Origin: Citrobacter portucalensis
GTDB taxonomy: Bacteria; Pseudomonadota; Gammaproteobacteria; Enterobacterales; Enterobacteriaceae
Direction of reading: 5' to 3'
NCBI RefSeq assembly: GCF_002042885.1
Contig: NZ_MVFY01000017.1
Location: 23,491 to 87,490 of the forward strand
Length of the DNA: 64,000 nt
Positions within the stretch are counted from its first letter, which is position 1; each line of letters begins with the position of its first letter. The notes under the pieces were generated by a model, which did not search any database, was not told the DNA's origin, and was given only the letters and a program-made list of their open reading frames with translations. Both the position numbers and the translations under genes were made by a program. Of this stretch, positions 18,732 through 28,943 are shown piece after piece.

Positions 18732-18869
18732 TATGGATTGCCTGTAAAGTTCATGCTTTCTGTTTTCTATCATCGCAGGAGAAGGCGTAAAAGCAAGAGT
18801 TTGGCTAAAAACTGCATCGCGATTTATTCCACGTTATACTGCGGGCATCACGAAAAATAGGATAAGAAA

Positions 18870-19190
18870 ATGAACGACAGTGAATTTCATCGCCTTGCTG
18901 ACACCCTTTGGATGACCATTGAAGAACGTCTGGATGACTGGGATGGCGACAGCGATATCGATTGTGAGATCAACGGCGGCGTGCTGACCATCAGCTTCGA
19001 AAACGGCAGCAAAATTATCATTAACCGTCAGGAGCCGCTCCACCAGGTGTGGCTGGCGACCAAACAGGGCGGCTACCACTTTGACCTGAAAGGCGACGAA
19101 TGGATCTGCGACCGAAGCGGCGAAACGTTCTGGGATCTGTTGGAACAAGCGGCAACGCAGCAGGCGGGTGAAGAGGTGAGCTTCCGCTAA
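18870..19190 (+). CDS. cyaY: Frataxin-like iron-binding protein CyaY
   Basis: 106 residues with the acidic first helix ([28 protein letters not shown]; seen here as [20 protein letters not shown]) and the frataxin strand block [18 protein letters not shown]. Acidic residues in the first helix bind iron. CyaY regulates iron-sulfur cluster assembly by IscS in the cytoplasm. It converges on cyaA with a BIME between the two. Confidence 0.96.
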   Translation: MNDSEFHRLADTLWMTIEERLDDWDGDSDIDCEINGGVLTISFENGSKIIINRQEPLHQVWLATKQGGYHFDLKGDEWICDRSGETFWDLLEQAATQQAGEEVSFR

Positions 19191-19196
19191 GCTTTA

Positions 19197-19259
19197 GTGC
19201 CGGATGCGCTTTGCTTATCCGGCCTACTTTAGCCCGGTAAGCGTCGCGCCACCGGGCAA
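19197..19259. repeat. REP/BIME between cyaY and cyaA
   Basis: Two units: gtgccggatgcgctttgctt followed by atccggcctac at 19197-19227, and agcccggtaagcgtcgcgcc followed by accgggcaa at 19231-19259. They separate the converging 3' ends of cyaY and cyaA. Confidence 0.88.
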
Positions 19260-19265
19260 GTTAAC

Positions 19266-21812
19266 TCACGAGAAATACTGCTGTAACAGCGGCGTGTCGT
19301 TGTCCTGACTGGCTGGCGGAACGGCGCTAATCGGCTGGGTGCGGAACGGAATCACCTGCGCGCGCCCGTCGGTTTTCACAATCTGATAGAACTGCGGCAG
19401 GTTAAAGTTGATGAAGCTGGAGCCGTAGGTAAAACGATCGTGCGACGATGAGTAGAAACGGCTGACGTCGCGTACTAACTCCTCTTTGCTACCTTCGCAG
19501 TGGTGATACACCTCAGCCCGATTGCTTTCGTCCAGAATGTAGATATTAAAGCCCTGCTCATCACCCGTTTCTTCGAAAAAGAACTGAATAATCCCTTCGC
19601 TGGCAAAACCGTCGACCACCGACGGAAGTTTCACATGGTTGGTCTCAACCTGGACGGAAAGCCCGTGCAGTTTGTTATGTGAAATCGCGCCATAGAATTC
19701 AATTGCGTTTTCCAGCTTCTGTACCGAAACGTTCAGGCGCTCGAAGAACAATCCCCACGTCTGGCCGGAAACACGCAGCGCTTTGAAACGTCCGGTTTCC
19801 TGACGGGTGCTGGAGAGGCGTAATTCGATGCACTCAGACACCAGTTGCTGGACGCGGGTGCGAATTAAACCGCGCAGATGCTGGCTATAGCAGAACACCT
19901 CGACGCTATCTGGCGGCGCGGCATCCTGGTGCATTTTGCCCAGAATCGTTTTTAACGCTTCAATCATCGCCTGCTCGCCGTTGAAGTGCAGCGTACGCAC
20001 TTCATTCCACGAGTTGCGGTACAGCAGGTCGACGCTTCCTACCAGGCAATTTTGCTCTTCGCCAAAGCTGAAGACGTCCAGCTTACGGAAATCAAAATGC
20101 ACCACCTGATTGCGAAACGCTGCCGTTGGGTCATATTCGAGGTTAACGATAATCGCCAGATGGCGAATTTCGCATGGGCTATAGAGCGCTTTCGGCGTTG
20201 GTGCAGGCAGCCGCAGCGGGAAGTGGTGCGATACGTCGGCGACCATTTCCTGCAGCTTCGGCAAATCAACAATGCCGTTGCCCTTAATAAACAAATGCGT
20301 ACGCGAGGTCAGCAGGCCGTTGAACCAGGCCCACGCCACCAGCTTATTTAGATAGCGGTTATATTCCAGCGGCTGATGGCTAATGATCGAGTCCATGTTC
20401 GGTGCGCGGTTGTAGAGATACCAACCTGAACGGTTGGCACGACCCGGCGGTACATGGATAAAGGTCAGATTCGGTTCCGAGAGATCCGGAGATATCTGTG
20501 GGTTCACCAGCGTGACTTTACCCGGCAACGCTTCAAACGCGGCATACAGCTTACGGGTCAGCACGCCGATATCCTGCGGGCTGGCGCTGACGCTGAGGTT
20601 ATTGCGCCGCGCAAAGCGGATCAGATTACGATAGCTCTGCATCATCGCATCGAGCAGTTCGTTATGCGCTTCGCGTACCTGGTCAATCTTCCAGTTAGCG
20701 CGGTTATCCAGCATGGTCAGACGGGCGTCATCCCAGCCCCACTCTTTCACTAACTGACTTAATACTTCACGACGCCAGCCCACGCAGGCGCGCTCACGGC
20801 TCAGTTTCTCACACACTTTTAAGTAGAAACATCGACGCACTAAATCCAGGCGCGTCGGATCTTCGATCGCCGTGAGGTACTCGGTAACGCGCTCCAGCAT
20901 CATGCAGTAAGGGTCGAGACCAAAAGAGACGATCTCGCCATCGTGCAGGCGCTGTTTAATATCTTTCGCCAACAGGCGTGGATTTGGGTATTCCCAGGAA
21001 TAGGCTTCCAGCAGCAGCGTTTTCAGCACCGCTTTGTACGGGGAGTCGATACTCTTGTACAACTGCCAGAGGCTGGCGCCAAAGTACTCTTCGGCGGAAA
21101 GCGAACTGAGTCCGCCGAGATCCAGCCATTCGTTTGGCGTTAGCACCCCCTGCGCGTAGAGCGTCATGACGTAATCGTCGTAATGCTCTTCTTCGTCGCC
21201 AGGCACCATATTCCACAGAATACGTTTACCCGCGAGGCGCACAGCGGTGCGATAGAATTCATCAAGCAACAGGATATGCTGCGTCGAGCCACAGTCTTCA
21301 CCACCCAGACTGCCGCTTTCATTGTGACGGAAACGGTTTTCATCAATCAGGAAGAAACTGACCTCCACGCCCAGCGAGGCGGCCCAGCTTTCCAGCAGGC
21401 TGCATTTACGCTGCAGCAGCTGGCGCTCTTCGCTATCCAGCCAGGATTGATGGCAGACCCAGATATCAAGGTCAGAGGAACAGCTTTGCCCTACCGAAGA
21501 GGTGCTGCCCATTGAGTAAACGCCGGTGATCGGCAGTTCGCCCTTGGGAGGATCCTGCGGCGACATACCGCGGTACAGTTCCAGTTCGTTCAGGTAGTGG
21601 CGTTGGGTTTCATCAGGCGTGTAAAAGCATATGCCTTTGGGAACGTTACCATCGAGGTAACCCGGCATCAGCGGATGGTGGTAGTGCAATAATGTCGGCA
21701 GCAGACTGTATACCTGCTGGAAGGCAGGTCCCATGGCAGCAAGCGCGCGATCCACACGCAGTTGATTTATGGCATCCAGTCTCTGTTTCAGAGTCTCAAT
21801 ATAGAGGTACAA
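19266..21812 (-). CDS. cyaA: Adenylate cyclase class I CyaA
   Basis: Starting at TTG 21812 ([20 protein letters not shown]) gives 848 residues, the E. coli length. The catalytic nucleotidyltransferase motif [19 protein letters not shown] spans 102-120, with acidic residues D114 and D116. The C-terminal half is the glucose/PTS-responsive regulatory domain, ending [10 protein letters not shown]. It makes cAMP for CRP. The frame is open 32 codons further upstream, but the inefficient TTG start is the known E. coli one. A CRP-like site upstream fits autorepression. Confidence 0.97.
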   Translation of the reverse strand: MYLYIETLKQRLDAINQLRVDRALAAMGPAFQQVYSLLPTLLHYHHPLMPGYLDGNVPKGICFYTPDETQRHYLNELELYRGMSPQDPPKGELPITGVYSMGSTSSVGQSCSSDLDIWVCHQSWLDSEERQLLQRKCSLLESWAASLGVEVSFFLIDENRFRHNESGSLGGEDCGSTQHILLLDEFYRTAVRLAGKRILWNMVPGDEEEHYDDYVMTLYAQGVLTPNEWLDLGGLSSLSAEEYFGASLWQLYKSIDSPYKAVLKTLLLEAYSWEYPNPRLLAKDIKQRLHDGEIVSFGLDPYCMMLERVTEYLTAIEDPTRLDLVRRCFYLKVCEKLSRERACVGWRREVLSQLVKEWGWDDARLTMLDNRANWKIDQVREAHNELLDAMMQSYRNLIRFARRNNLSVSASPQDIGVLTRKLYAAFEALPGKVTLVNPQISPDLSEPNLTFIHVPPGRANRSGWYLYNRAPNMDSIISHQPLEYNRYLNKLVAWAWFNGLLTSRTHLFIKGNGIVDLPKLQEMVADVSHHFPLRLPAPTPKALYSPCEIRHLAIIVNLEYDPTAAFRNQVVHFDFRKLDVFSFGEEQNCLVGSVDLLYRNSWNEVRTLHFNGEQAMIEALKTILGKMHQDAAPPDSVEVFCYSQHLRGLIRTRVQQLVSECIELRLSSTRQETGRFKALRVSGQTWGLFFERLNVSVQKLENAIEFYGAISHNKLHGLSVQVETNHVKLPSVVDGFASEGIIQFFFEETGDEQGFNIYILDESNRAEVYHHCEGSKEELVRDVSRFYSSSHDRFTYGSSFINFNLPQFYQIVKTDGRAQVIPFRTQPISAVPPASQDNDTPLLQQYFS

Positions 21813-22206
21813 GACGTATCGCCTGATGTTGCTATCCGTCATGTTGTCGATTGCCGCGGCGCAAGCGCTCACAATAATCGCCATCAATTCGGATAAACCG
21901 TATGTCAAAAATAACCGTTACCTGTTTTTCGCCCATATTTTTTTATGCTGTACAGCCGAAAAAATGGTCTAAAACGTGATCAATTTAACACCTTGCTCAT
22001 TGACCGTAAAGAAAGATGCGCTACATACAAGTGTAGCACCGTTCGTTACGTGTAAATTCCTTCATACGGTCGGGAGGTTTCTCGTCATTATTCACTGCCA
22101 GTGATGATGCAGCGCCTTTTCCTCTCACTTACGTTTGAGCGTAACGCTGACATCCCTTTGATAAGGATGTTAGGATGGTCAATGATTGATAATGACGGTA
22201 ACAAGC
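21813..22206. promoter_or_regulatory. cyaA-hemC divergent intergenic region with CRP-like site
   Basis: On the cyaA strand, AGGTGTTAAATTGATCACGT (21993-21974, extending to 21971) matches the CRP site of the E. coli cyaA P2 promoter. A short inverted repeat gctaca/tgtagc lies at 22020-22037. hemC promoters should lie in the right part, but no -35/-10 pair stands out. I see no coding frame worth reporting in this 394-base stretch. Confidence 0.7.
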
Positions 22207-23148
22207 ATGTTAGACAATGTTTTGAGAATTGCCACACGCCAAAGCCCCCTTGCGCTCTGGCAGGCACATTATGTCAAAGACGCCTTAATGGCAAACCACC
22301 CCGGTCTGATCGTGGAACTGGTTCCTATGGTAACCCGTGGCGATGTGATCCTTGATACCCCGCTGGCGAAGGTCGGGGGGAAAGGGTTGTTTGTTAAAGA
22401 GCTGGAAGTCGCGCTGCTGGAAAAACGCGCCGATATCGCTGTGCATTCCATGAAGGATGTGCCGGTTGAATTCCCTGACGGTCTTGGACTGGTCACCATT
22501 TGTGAGCGAGAGGATCCGCGTGATGCTTTCGTCTCAAATAAGTACAACTCTCTGGATGAACTCCCCGCAGGCAGCATCGTCGGGACATCCAGTTTGCGCC
22601 GCCAGTGCCAGTTGGCGAAGCGTCGCCCGGATCTCGTCATCCGTTCGCTGCGCGGCAACGTAGGCACGCGCCTCAGCAAACTGGATAACGGCGATTATGA
22701 CGCCATTATTCTGGCGGTCGCCGGATTAAAACGTTTAGGTCTTGAGTCGCGAGTCCGCACCGCTCTGCCGCCGGAAGTCTCCCTGCCCGCTGTCGGGCAA
22801 GGCGCAGTAGGCATAGAATGTCGACTGGATGATATGCGCACTCAGGCACTGTTAGCGCCTCTCAACCATGAAGAGACCGCGCTACGCGTCAAAGCAGAAC
22901 GCGCCATGAACACCCGCCTGGAAGGGGGATGTCAGGTACCTATTGGTAGCTATGCCGAAATCATCGACGGTGAGATTTGGCTACGTGCGTTGGTCGGCGC
23001 GCCTGACGGTTCACAGATGGTATGCGGAGAACGTCGCGGCGCCACACAGGATGCCGAACAGATGGGTATCTCTCTGGCAGAAGAACTGCTGGAGAACGGT
23101 GCGCGCGCCATTCTGGCGGAAGTTTATAACGGAGAAGCCCCCGCATGA
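22207..23148 (+). CDS. hemC: Porphobilinogen deaminase (hydroxymethylbilane synthase) HemC
   Basis: Starting at ATG 22207 ([20 protein letters not shown]) gives 313 residues. D84 is in HSMKDVP, and the cysteine carrying the dipyrromethane cofactor is in [11 protein letters not shown] near 242. The enzyme condenses four porphobilinogens to hydroxymethylbilane in haem synthesis. Its end overlaps hemD by four bases (ATGA), showing translational coupling in the hemCDXY operon. An in-frame ATG seven codons upstream is less likely from family length. Confidence 0.97.
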   Translation: MLDNVLRIATRQSPLALWQAHYVKDALMANHPGLIVELVPMVTRGDVILDTPLAKVGGKGLFVKELEVALLEKRADIAVHSMKDVPVEFPDGLGLVTICEREDPRDAFVSNKYNSLDELPAGSIVGTSSLRRQCQLAKRRPDLVIRSLRGNVGTRLSKLDNGDYDAIILAVAGLKRLGLESRVRTALPPEVSLPAVGQGAVGIECRLDDMRTQALLAPLNHEETALRVKAERAMNTRLEGGCQVPIGSYAEIIDGEIWLRALVGAPDGSQMVCGERRGATQDAEQMGISLAEELLENGARAILAEVYNGEAPA

Positions 23149-23885
23149 GTATTCTGGTCACCCGCCCGTCTCCCGCAGGGGAAGAGTTAGTGAGCCGACT
23201 GCGCACACTGGGGCAGGTGGCCTGGAGTTTTCCGCTCATCGAGTTTTCACCTGGTCGGGAACTGGCAACGGTTGCTTCCCGACTGTCGGCGCTGACGGAG
23301 AACGATCTGGTCTTCGCCCTCTCGCAGCACGCCGTTACCTTTGCAGATGCCGAACTTCGCCAGCAAGAGAAAAGCTGGCCATCCCTTCCACGTTATTTTG
23401 CCATTGGCCGTACAACGGCGCTGGCGCTGCATACTGTTAGCGGCTTCAATATTCACTACCCTCTGGATCGGGAAATTAGCGAAGTCTTGCTACAATTACC
23501 TGAATTACAAAATATTGCGGGAAAACGCGCGCTTATATTACGCGGCAACGGTGGCCGGGAGCTGATAGGTGAAACCCTAACGGCACGCGGAGCCGATGTC
23601 GATTTTTGTGAATGTTATCAACGCAGTGCAAAACATTACGATGGTGCGGAAGAAGCGATGCGCTGGCAATCCCGTGGCGTAACCACGGTGGTTGTCACCA
23701 GCGGAGAGATGCTACAACAGCTCTGGTCGCTCATTCCGCAGTGGTATCGTGAGCACTGGTTACTACGCTGTCGGCTGTTGGTCGTCAGTGAGCGTCTGGC
23801 GCACCTCGCCCGGGAATTGGGCTGGCAAGATATTAAGGTCGCTGATAACGCCGACAACGATGCGCTACTACGCGCATTACAATAA
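23145..23885 (+). CDS. hemD: Uroporphyrinogen-III synthase HemD
   Basis: 246 residues, the E. coli length, with two alpha/beta lobes and weak sequence motifs typical of the family ([16 protein letters not shown] at the start; [12 protein letters not shown] around 185). It closes and inverts ring D of hydroxymethylbilane to give uroporphyrinogen III. It is translationally coupled to hemC by a four-base overlap and followed by hemX after 21 bases. Confidence 0.96.
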   Translation: MSILVTRPSPAGEELVSRLRTLGQVAWSFPLIEFSPGRELATVASRLSALTENDLVFALSQHAVTFADAELRQQEKSWPSLPRYFAIGRTTALALHTVSGFNIHYPLDREISEVLLQLPELQNIAGKRALILRGNGGRELIGETLTARGADVDFCECYQRSAKHYDGAEEAMRWQSRGVTTVVVTSGEMLQQLWSLIPQWYREHWLLRCRLLVVSERLAHLARELGWQDIKVADNADNDALLRALQ

Positions 23886-23906
23886 CTCTCATAATGGGAT
23901 GCCATA

Positions 23907-25088
23907 ATGACGGAACAAGAAAAATCCTCCGCCGTGGTTGAAGAGACCAGGGAGGCCGTGGAAACCACGTCACAGCCAGTTAATACTGAAAAAAAGAGTA
24001 AGAACAGCACGGCGCTGATTCTGAGCGCTGTGGCGATTGCTATTGCGCTGGCTGCAGGCGTTGGGCTGTACGGCTGGGGGAAACAACAGGCAACAACACA
24101 AACGGCAACCAGCGATGCGCTGGCGAACCAGCTGACGGCGCTGCAAAAAGCGCAGGAAAGCCAAAAAGCTGAGCTGGAAGGCATTATTAAACAGCAGGCA
24201 ACACAGCTGGATGAAGCCACTCGCCAGCAGGCCGCGCTGGTCAAACAGCTTGATGAGGTCCAGCAAAAAGTCGCCACCATCTCCGGCAGCGATGCGGGCA
24301 CATGGCTGCTGGCGCAGGCTGATTTTCTGGTGAAACTGGCCGGTCGTAAATTATGGAGCGATCAGGACGTCACCACCGCCGCGGCGCTGTTGAAAAGCGC
24401 CGACGCCAGTCTGGCAGATATGAACGACCCGAGCTTAATTACCGCGCGACGTGCTATTACTGACGACATCGCGAGCCTCTCCGCGGTGACTCAGGTCGAC
24501 TATGACGGCATTATCCTGAAAGTGAATCAGCTCTCTAATCAGATTGATAACCTGCGTCTGGCCGACAACGACACCGACGATTCACCAATGGACTCCGACA
24601 GCAGCGAGCTTTCCAGCTCGATTAGCGAATGGCGCGTCAATCTGCAAAAAAGCTGGCAGAACTTTATGGACAGCTTCATCACTATTCGTCGTCGTGATGA
24701 AACCGCCGTCCCGCTGCTGGCACCGAACCAGGACGTTTACTTACGTGAGAACATCCGTTCTCGTCTGTTAGTGGCCGCACAGGCCGTGCCGCGTCATCAG
24801 GAAGAGACATACCGCCAGGCGCTGGAAAATGTCTCCACATGGGTGCGTGCTTACTACGACACCGACGATGCAGCGACCAAAGCGTTCCTTGAAGAAGTAG
24901 ACCAACTGAGCCAGCAAAGCATCAGTATGGATGTTCCGGAAACGCTGCAGAGCCAGGCTATTCTCGACAAGTTAATGCAGACCCGCGTACGTAATTTACT
25001 GGCGCAGCCTGCCACAGCACCGGTAGCAGCAGCGCCTGCGCCAGCGCCTTCGACAGACGCTCCGGCAACCGCGCCGCAAGGAGAATAA
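23907..25088 (+). CDS. hemX: Membrane protein HemX (uroporphyrinogen-III C-methyltransferase-like family)
   Basis: 393 residues: a charged cytoplasmic N-terminus, one membrane helix at about 35-58 ([20 protein letters not shown]), then a long glutamine-rich coiled coil at about 62-125. A periplasmic helical domain and an Ala/Pro-rich tail ([15 protein letters not shown]) follow. Despite its family name no methyltransferase motifs are visible, and its role in haem synthesis is unproven. The stop overlaps the first ATG of hemY. Confidence 0.93.
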   Translation: MTEQEKSSAVVEETREAVETTSQPVNTEKKSKNSTALILSAVAIAIALAAGVGLYGWGKQQATTQTATSDALANQLTALQKAQESQKAELEGIIKQQATQLDEATRQQAALVKQLDEVQQKVATISGSDAGTWLLAQADFLVKLAGRKLWSDQDVTTAAALLKSADASLADMNDPSLITARRAITDDIASLSAVTQVDYDGIILKVNQLSNQIDNLRLADNDTDDSPMDSDSSELSSSISEWRVNLQKSWQNFMDSFITIRRRDETAVPLLAPNQDVYLRENIRSRLLVAAQAVPRHQEETYRQALENVSTWVRAYYDTDDAATKAFLEEVDQLSQQSISMDVPETLQSQAILDKLMQTRVRNLLAQPATAPVAAAPAPAPSTDAPATAPQGE

Positions 25089-25090
25089 TG

Positions 25091-26290
25091 ATGCTAAAAG
25101 TATTGTTGCTCTTTGTGCTGTTGATCGCCGGGATCGTCGTCGGTCCGATGATAGCCGGTCATCAGGGTTACGTGCTGATCCAGACGGATAACTACAATAT
25201 CGAAACCAGCGTGACGGGCCTGGTGATCATCCTGATCGTCGCCATGGTCGTCCTGTTTGCGATTGAATGGCTGTTGCGCCGAATTTTCCGCACCGGCGCA
25301 CATACCCGTGGGTGGTTTGTGGGTCGTAAGCGCCGTCGCGCCCGTAAGCAGACCGAACAGGCCCTACTCAAACTGGCAGAAGGTGACTATCAGCAGGTTG
25401 AGAAGCTGATGTCGAAAAATGCCGATCATGCAGAACAGCCGGTAGTGAATTACCTGCTGGCGGCGGAAGCGGCTCAGCAGCGCGGTGACGAAGCGCGCGC
25501 CAACCAACACCTTGAGCGTGCTGCCGAACTGGCCGGAAATGATACGATCCCGGTAGAAATCGCTCGCGTTCGCCTGCAACTGGCGCGTAATGAAAATCAC
25601 GCCGCACGCCACAGCGTAGACAAACTGCTGGAAGTGACGCCACGTCATCCGGAAGTGCTGCGTCTGGCTGAGCAGGCCTACATTCGCACCGGCGCATGGA
25701 GTTCCTTGCTGGATATCATCCCATCCATGGCAAAAGCGCATGTGGGTGATGATGAGCACCGCGCCATGCTGGAACAACAGGCATGGGTTGGCTTGATGGA
25801 TCAAGTCCGCGCCGATCAGGGCAGCGAGGGGCTGCGTACATGGTGGAAAAACCAGAGCCGTAAAACCCGTCATCAGGTTGCCCTGCAGGTGGCGATGGCT
25901 GAACATCTGATTGAGTGTGACGATCACGATACGGCGCAGCAGGTCATCATTGATGGTTTGAAACGTCAGTACGATGACCGCCTGGTGCTGCCGATCCCGC
26001 GTCTGAAAACCAATAATCCGGAACAGATAGAAAAAGTGCTGCGCCAGCAGATTAAAGCCGTGGGCGATCGCCCGTTGCTGTGGAGTACGCTGGGTCAGTC
26101 GTTAATGAAGCATGGGGAATGGCAGGAAGCTACGCTCGCCTTCCGTGCCGCTCTCAAACAGCGCCCGGATGCCTATGACTACGCCTGGCTTGCTGACGCG
26201 CTGGACAGATTGCACCAGCCGGAAGAAGCCGCCACCATGCGCCGTGATGGCCTGATGTTGACGCTGCAGAACAACAATCCCCCGCAGTAA
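25091..26290 (+). CDS. hemY: Haem-biosynthesis operon protein HemY (TPR membrane protein)
   Basis: 399 residues. Two N-terminal membrane segments (MLKVLLLFVLLIAGIVVGPM and about 40-62) are followed by a basic loop and a helical TPR-like domain. The function of enterobacterial HemY is not settled; it is not the Bacillus protoporphyrinogen oxidase of the same name. Two adjacent ATGs occur (25088 and 25091). The second matches E. coli and lies seven bases from AGGAG. It is the last gene of hemCDXY. Confidence 0.93.
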   Translation: MLKVLLLFVLLIAGIVVGPMIAGHQGYVLIQTDNYNIETSVTGLVIILIVAMVVLFAIEWLLRRIFRTGAHTRGWFVGRKRRRARKQTEQALLKLAEGDYQQVEKLMSKNADHAEQPVVNYLLAAEAAQQRGDEARANQHLERAAELAGNDTIPVEIARVRLQLARNENHAARHSVDKLLEVTPRHPEVLRLAEQAYIRTGAWSSLLDIIPSMAKAHVGDDEHRAMLEQQAWVGLMDQVRADQGSEGLRTWWKNQSRKTRHQVALQVAMAEHLIECDDHDTAQQVIIDGLKRQYDDRLVLPIPRLKTNNPEQIEKVLRQQIKAVGDRPLLWSTLGQSLMKHGEWQEATLAFRAALKQRPDAYDYAWLADALDRLHQPEEAATMRRDGLMLTLQNNNPPQ

Positions 26291-26298
26291 TTCCCTCT

Positions 26299-26329
26299 TG
26301 CCCGGTGGCGCCTCGCTTACCGGGCCTAC
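26299..26329. repeat. REP unit after hemY
   Basis: tgcccggtggcgcctcgctt followed by accgggcctac forms one REP palindrome nine bases after the hemY stop. Confidence 0.85.
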
Positions 26330-26342
26330 ATATTTTTCAATC

Positions 26343-26390
26343 GCATAAACAAAATCCTTCGAGAAGTCACTTGAAGGATTTTGTTTATGC
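26343..26390. repeat. Perfect 18-bp inverted repeat next to glmZ
   Basis: GCATAAACAAAATCCTTC (26343-26360) and GAAGGATTTTGTTTATGC (26373-26390) are perfect reverse complements with a 12-base loop. Neither strand has a T-run after it, so it is not a standard terminator. It abuts the T-run of the glmZ terminator. aslA and aslB, present near here in E. coli, are absent. Confidence 0.8.
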
Positions 26391-26391
26391 A

Positions 26392-26598
26392 TAAAAAAAC
26401 GCCCGCTCGGTAAGGAGCAGGCGTTAAACAGGTCTGTATGACAACATAAATGGGTGCTTCACTCAACGTTATGTCCATGGTGTTTGATGAGGCCTGAGCG
26501 ACATCTGTCTGTGGACGATAAGCACCGTAAACGGCTCTGCATCATTCCTGAGTTTATGAGGCCAGATGGCGAACATAAGAGATGGAATGAGCATCTAC
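26392..26598 (-). ncRNA. glmZ: Small regulatory RNA GlmZ
   Basis: The minus strand from 26598 begins GTAGATGCTCATTCCATCTC and ends in a terminator (stem AACGCCTGCTC/GAGCGGGCGTT at 26425-26415 and 26408-26398, then TTTTTTTAT), about 207 nucleotides. The target-pairing stretch AACGTTGAGTGAAGCACCC near 26463-26481 is the same as in E. coli GlmZ as I recall it. GlmZ, with Hfq, activates glmS translation (glucosamine-6-phosphate synthase) and is processed by RNase E with RapZ. Its place between hemY and the proM end of the tRNA operon is the conserved one. Confidence 0.93.
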
Positions 26599-26603
26599 CC
26601 GCA

Positions 26604-26625
26604 TATTATTGCACAACGCATGCCA
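26604..26625 (-). promoter_or_regulatory. glmZ promoter: sigma-54 motif overlapping a sigma-70 -10
   Basis: On the minus strand TGGCATGCGTTGTGC (26625-26611) has the GG-N10-GC spacing of a sigma-54 promoter, 13 bases or so before the RNA 5' end at 26598. Directly after it AATAATAT could serve as a sigma-70 -10. Overlapping sigma-54/sigma-70 starts are known for glmY/glmZ in enterobacteria, with GlrR as activator. I did not find a clear GlrR site upstream. Confidence 0.6.
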
Positions 26626-26710
26626 CGATTGCACTGCAAAAACCAAGTATTCGGACTTTTTAAGACTTCAGGAAATTCGCAGATGCGCAGGCTAAGAAGG
26701 GAAAATCTGA

Positions 26711-26738
26711 AAACAAAAAACCCCGCCGAAGCGGGGTT
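26711..26738 (-). terminator. Terminator of the argX-hisR-leuT-proM tRNA operon
   Basis: On the minus strand AACCCCGC-TTCG-GCGGGGTT (26738-26719) is followed by TTTTGTTTTC. A UUCG tetraloop and 8-bp stem make this a strong intrinsic terminator after tRNA-Pro. Confidence 0.92.
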
Positions 26739-26744
26739 CAAAAT

Positions 26745-26821
26745 TGGTCGGCGAGAGAGGATTCGAACCTCCGACCCACTGGTCCCAAACCAGTTGCGCT
26801 ACCAAGCTGCGCTACTCGCCG
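26745..26821 (-). tRNA. proM: tRNA-Pro (anticodon UGG)
   Basis: 77 nucleotides with encoded CCA. The 5' end is CGGCGAGTAGCGCAGCTTGG, the anticodon loop TTTGGGA reads UGG, and the T-arm is GGTTCGAATCC. It is the last of four tRNAs in a leftward operon and is followed by a strong terminator. Confidence 0.97.
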
Positions 26822-26862
26822 TTTTACTGCTTTTTGAATTTTTAGTTCAATTCTTTAAGTCG

Positions 26863-26948
26863 TGGTGCGAGGGGGGGGACTCGAACCCCCACATCCTAAG
26901 GACACTAACACCTGAAGCTAGCGCGTCTACCAATTCCGCCACCTTCGC
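26863..26948 (-). tRNA. leuT: tRNA-Leu (anticodon CAG)
   Basis: 86 nucleotides with encoded CCA and the long variable arm of a class II tRNA. The 5' end is GCGAAGGTGGCGGAATTGG and the anticodon loop is CTTCAGG. The variable arm (TGTCCTTAGGATG) is one base shorter than in the E. coli leuT I recall. Confidence 0.96.
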
Positions 26949-26968
26949 ATTTCACAACTTTAAATTAA

Positions 26969-27045
26969 TGGGGTGGCTAATGGGATTCGAACCCACGACA
27001 ACTGGAATCACAATCCAGGGCTCTACCAACTGAGCTATAGCCACC
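26969..27045 (-). tRNA. hisR: tRNA-His (anticodon GUG)
   Basis: 77 nucleotides including the extra 5' G(-1) typical of tRNA-His. The 5' end is GGTGGCTATAGCTCAGTTGG, the anticodon is in TTGTGAT, and CCA is encoded. Confidence 0.97.
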
Positions 27046-27100
27046 ACTGCAAATCTTTTACGCGGTATTAAAACCACCGCAGCTCTGGCACCCTACTAAA

Positions 27101-27177
<77 letters not shown>

Positions 27178-27198
27178 TTAGCGCCGTTGCGGGGCTGG

Positions 27199-27227
27199 AT
27201 ATTACGGAGGTCTCGGTCTTCTGTCTA
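27199..27227 (-). promoter_or_regulatory. Promoter of the argX tRNA operon
   Basis: On the minus strand TAGACA (27227-27222), a 17-base spacer and TAATAT (27204-27199) precede a GC-rich discriminator (CCAGCCCCGC). A GC discriminator is typical of stringently controlled stable-RNA promoters. Confidence 0.75.
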
Positions 27228-27279
27228 GTGCTTTTTTAAAATAAATTATCGTTTGGTCATGGTTTGTGCGTTTTGTCGC

Positions 27280-28665
27280 TTATTCCCGCAATTTATGGGC
27301 TGTGCCATGACGATTCAGACCAAAAACCTTATAAATGAGCGTCACGGCCAGTAAGAAACCCATGCCAACAAAAAGCGACATTCGGGTATCTTCATTAAAG
27401 TACATGCCAATTAATACGCAAATCAGGAACGCCATCGTCAAATAATTCGCCCACGGGAACAGAATAGAGCGGAATGGATGACTGGCAATCGCCGCTTTAT
27501 GCGCCTGACGGAAACGTAGCTGGCTTATCAGGATCACAAACCACGGCACCATACCCGGCAACACGCTGGCGCTATAGACATAAACAAACACGCGCTGCGG
27601 GTTAGGAATGATGTAGTTCAGGCACGAGCCAATCAGCAGGATCGCGATAGAAATAGCTACTCCGGCAACCGGCACGCCATGGCGTGATACTTTTCCAACA
27701 ACGGCAGGAAGCTGGCGATTCTTTGCCAGCGCGTAGAGCATACGCCCACAGCTGTACATGCCGCTGTTACAGCCAGACAGCGCCGCCGTCAGTACCACAA
27801 AGTTAATAATCCCTGCCGCAGCAGTAATACCAATCTTGGCAAAGGTGAGCACAAACGGGCTGCCGTTGCTGCCAATCTCATTCCACGGGAAAATAGTAAC
27901 GATGACAAAAATCGCACCGACGTAGAAAATCAGAATGCGCCACAGCACTTTACCCACCGCGCTACGCAGCGTGACCTGTGGATTCTTCGCTTCCCCTGCA
28001 GTGATTCCGATCAGCTCCACACCCTGGTAAGACGCCACAACAATACACAATGCTGTCAAGAAGCCCTTCCAGCCGCCAGCAAAGAACCCGCCGTGCTCGG
28101 TCAGGTTGCCAAAACCAATCGCCTGGCCGCCATTGCCAAAGCCGAAGAAAATCACCCCAACCCCAATGACGATCATCACAATGATGGTGGTCACTTTAAT
28201 CATGGCAAACCAGAACTCAATTTCACCATACAGGCGAACCGCAGCGAGGTTTGCCAACGCAACCAGTCCGACCGCGATCAGTGCGGGTATCCATTGCGCC
28301 ATTTCCGGGAACCAGAACTGTACGTACACCCCAATGGCGGTAATCTCTGAGATCCCCACCGCCATCCACATAAACCAGTATGACCAGGCGGTGAGGTAGC
28401 CAAAGAAGGGGCTCATATAACGGTGAGCGTAAACAGCGAATGAACCGGCAACCGGCTCGAGGAATAACATCTCCCCCATAGAACGCATGATGAAAAAGAC
28501 GAACAGCCCGGCGACGATATACGCCAGCAGAACCGAAGGTCCCGCCCATTTAAGGGTACTGGCGGCCCCCATAAATAGCCCAACGCCAATAGTGCCCCCA
28601 AGGGCAATTAATTCGATGTGACGAGCCTCCAGCCCACGCTGTAGCTCAGGTTTGTTCTCAGCCAT
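27280..28665 (-). CDS. yifK: Amino-acid permease YifK (threonine/serine transporter ThrP)
   Basis: 461 residues, an APC-superfamily permease with about 12 spans. The family signature [21 protein letters not shown] is at the N-terminus and [21 protein letters not shown] sequence is near 75. In E. coli YifK was shown to be a proton-coupled threonine/serine carrier and named ThrP. It lies just upstream of argX on the same strand with no obvious terminator between, so read-through into the tRNA operon is possible. Confidence 0.93.
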   Translation of the reverse strand: MAENKPELQRGLEARHIELIALGGTIGVGLFMGAASTLKWAGPSVLLAYIVAGLFVFFIMRSMGEMLFLEPVAGSFAVYAHRYMSPFFGYLTAWSYWFMWMAVGISEITAIGVYVQFWFPEMAQWIPALIAVGLVALANLAAVRLYGEIEFWFAMIKVTTIIVMIVIGVGVIFFGFGNGGQAIGFGNLTEHGGFFAGGWKGFLTALCIVVASYQGVELIGITAGEAKNPQVTLRSAVGKVLWRILIFYVGAIFVIVTIFPWNEIGSNGSPFVLTFAKIGITAAAGIINFVVLTAALSGCNSGMYSCGRMLYALAKNRQLPAVVGKVSRHGVPVAGVAISIAILLIGSCLNYIIPNPQRVFVYVYSASVLPGMVPWFVILISQLRFRQAHKAAIASHPFRSILFPWANYLTMAFLICVLIGMYFNEDTRMSLFVGMGFLLAVTLIYKVFGLNRHGTAHKLRE

Positions 28666-28893
28666 AAATCCTCTTGTTGTGTTTGCATGCTGTCCGGTAT
28701 TACCGGTTCTCGTTATGGGTACATCTTGTTATGCCATAACAGGCCATGCGGCACCGACCGCTTTACGGTTGGCGCCAAAAACACCACGGCACTGCAATGA
28801 TTGTTGCGAATGGTTTCCTAAAATCGCTTAAATGGCAATTAAAGCATTCAAAAAATGAATAGATTGTGCGAGAAAGCAGCGATTATGTTGTGA

Positions 28894-28927
28894 ATAAGTA
28901 GCGTAATTAGCAGATCACGCTACTTAT
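28894..28927 (-). terminator. Hairpin after wecG (possible end of ECA operon)
   Basis: An 11-bp perfect stem, ataagtagcgt (28894-28904) and acgctacttat (28917-28927), lies 17 bases after the wecG stop. No long T-run follows on the minus strand, so termination may be weak. The rest of the 278-base gap to yifK is AT-rich and should hold the yifK promoter. Confidence 0.55.
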
Positions 28928-28943
28928 CAGAGGAGAGAGAGCG

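Noticed and set aside
26566..27033. 155-residue plus-strand frame across the tRNA cluster
   Set aside because: It translates the complement of tRNA-Pro, tRNA-Leu and tRNA-His ([18 protein letters not shown] are typical tRNA-antisense artefacts).
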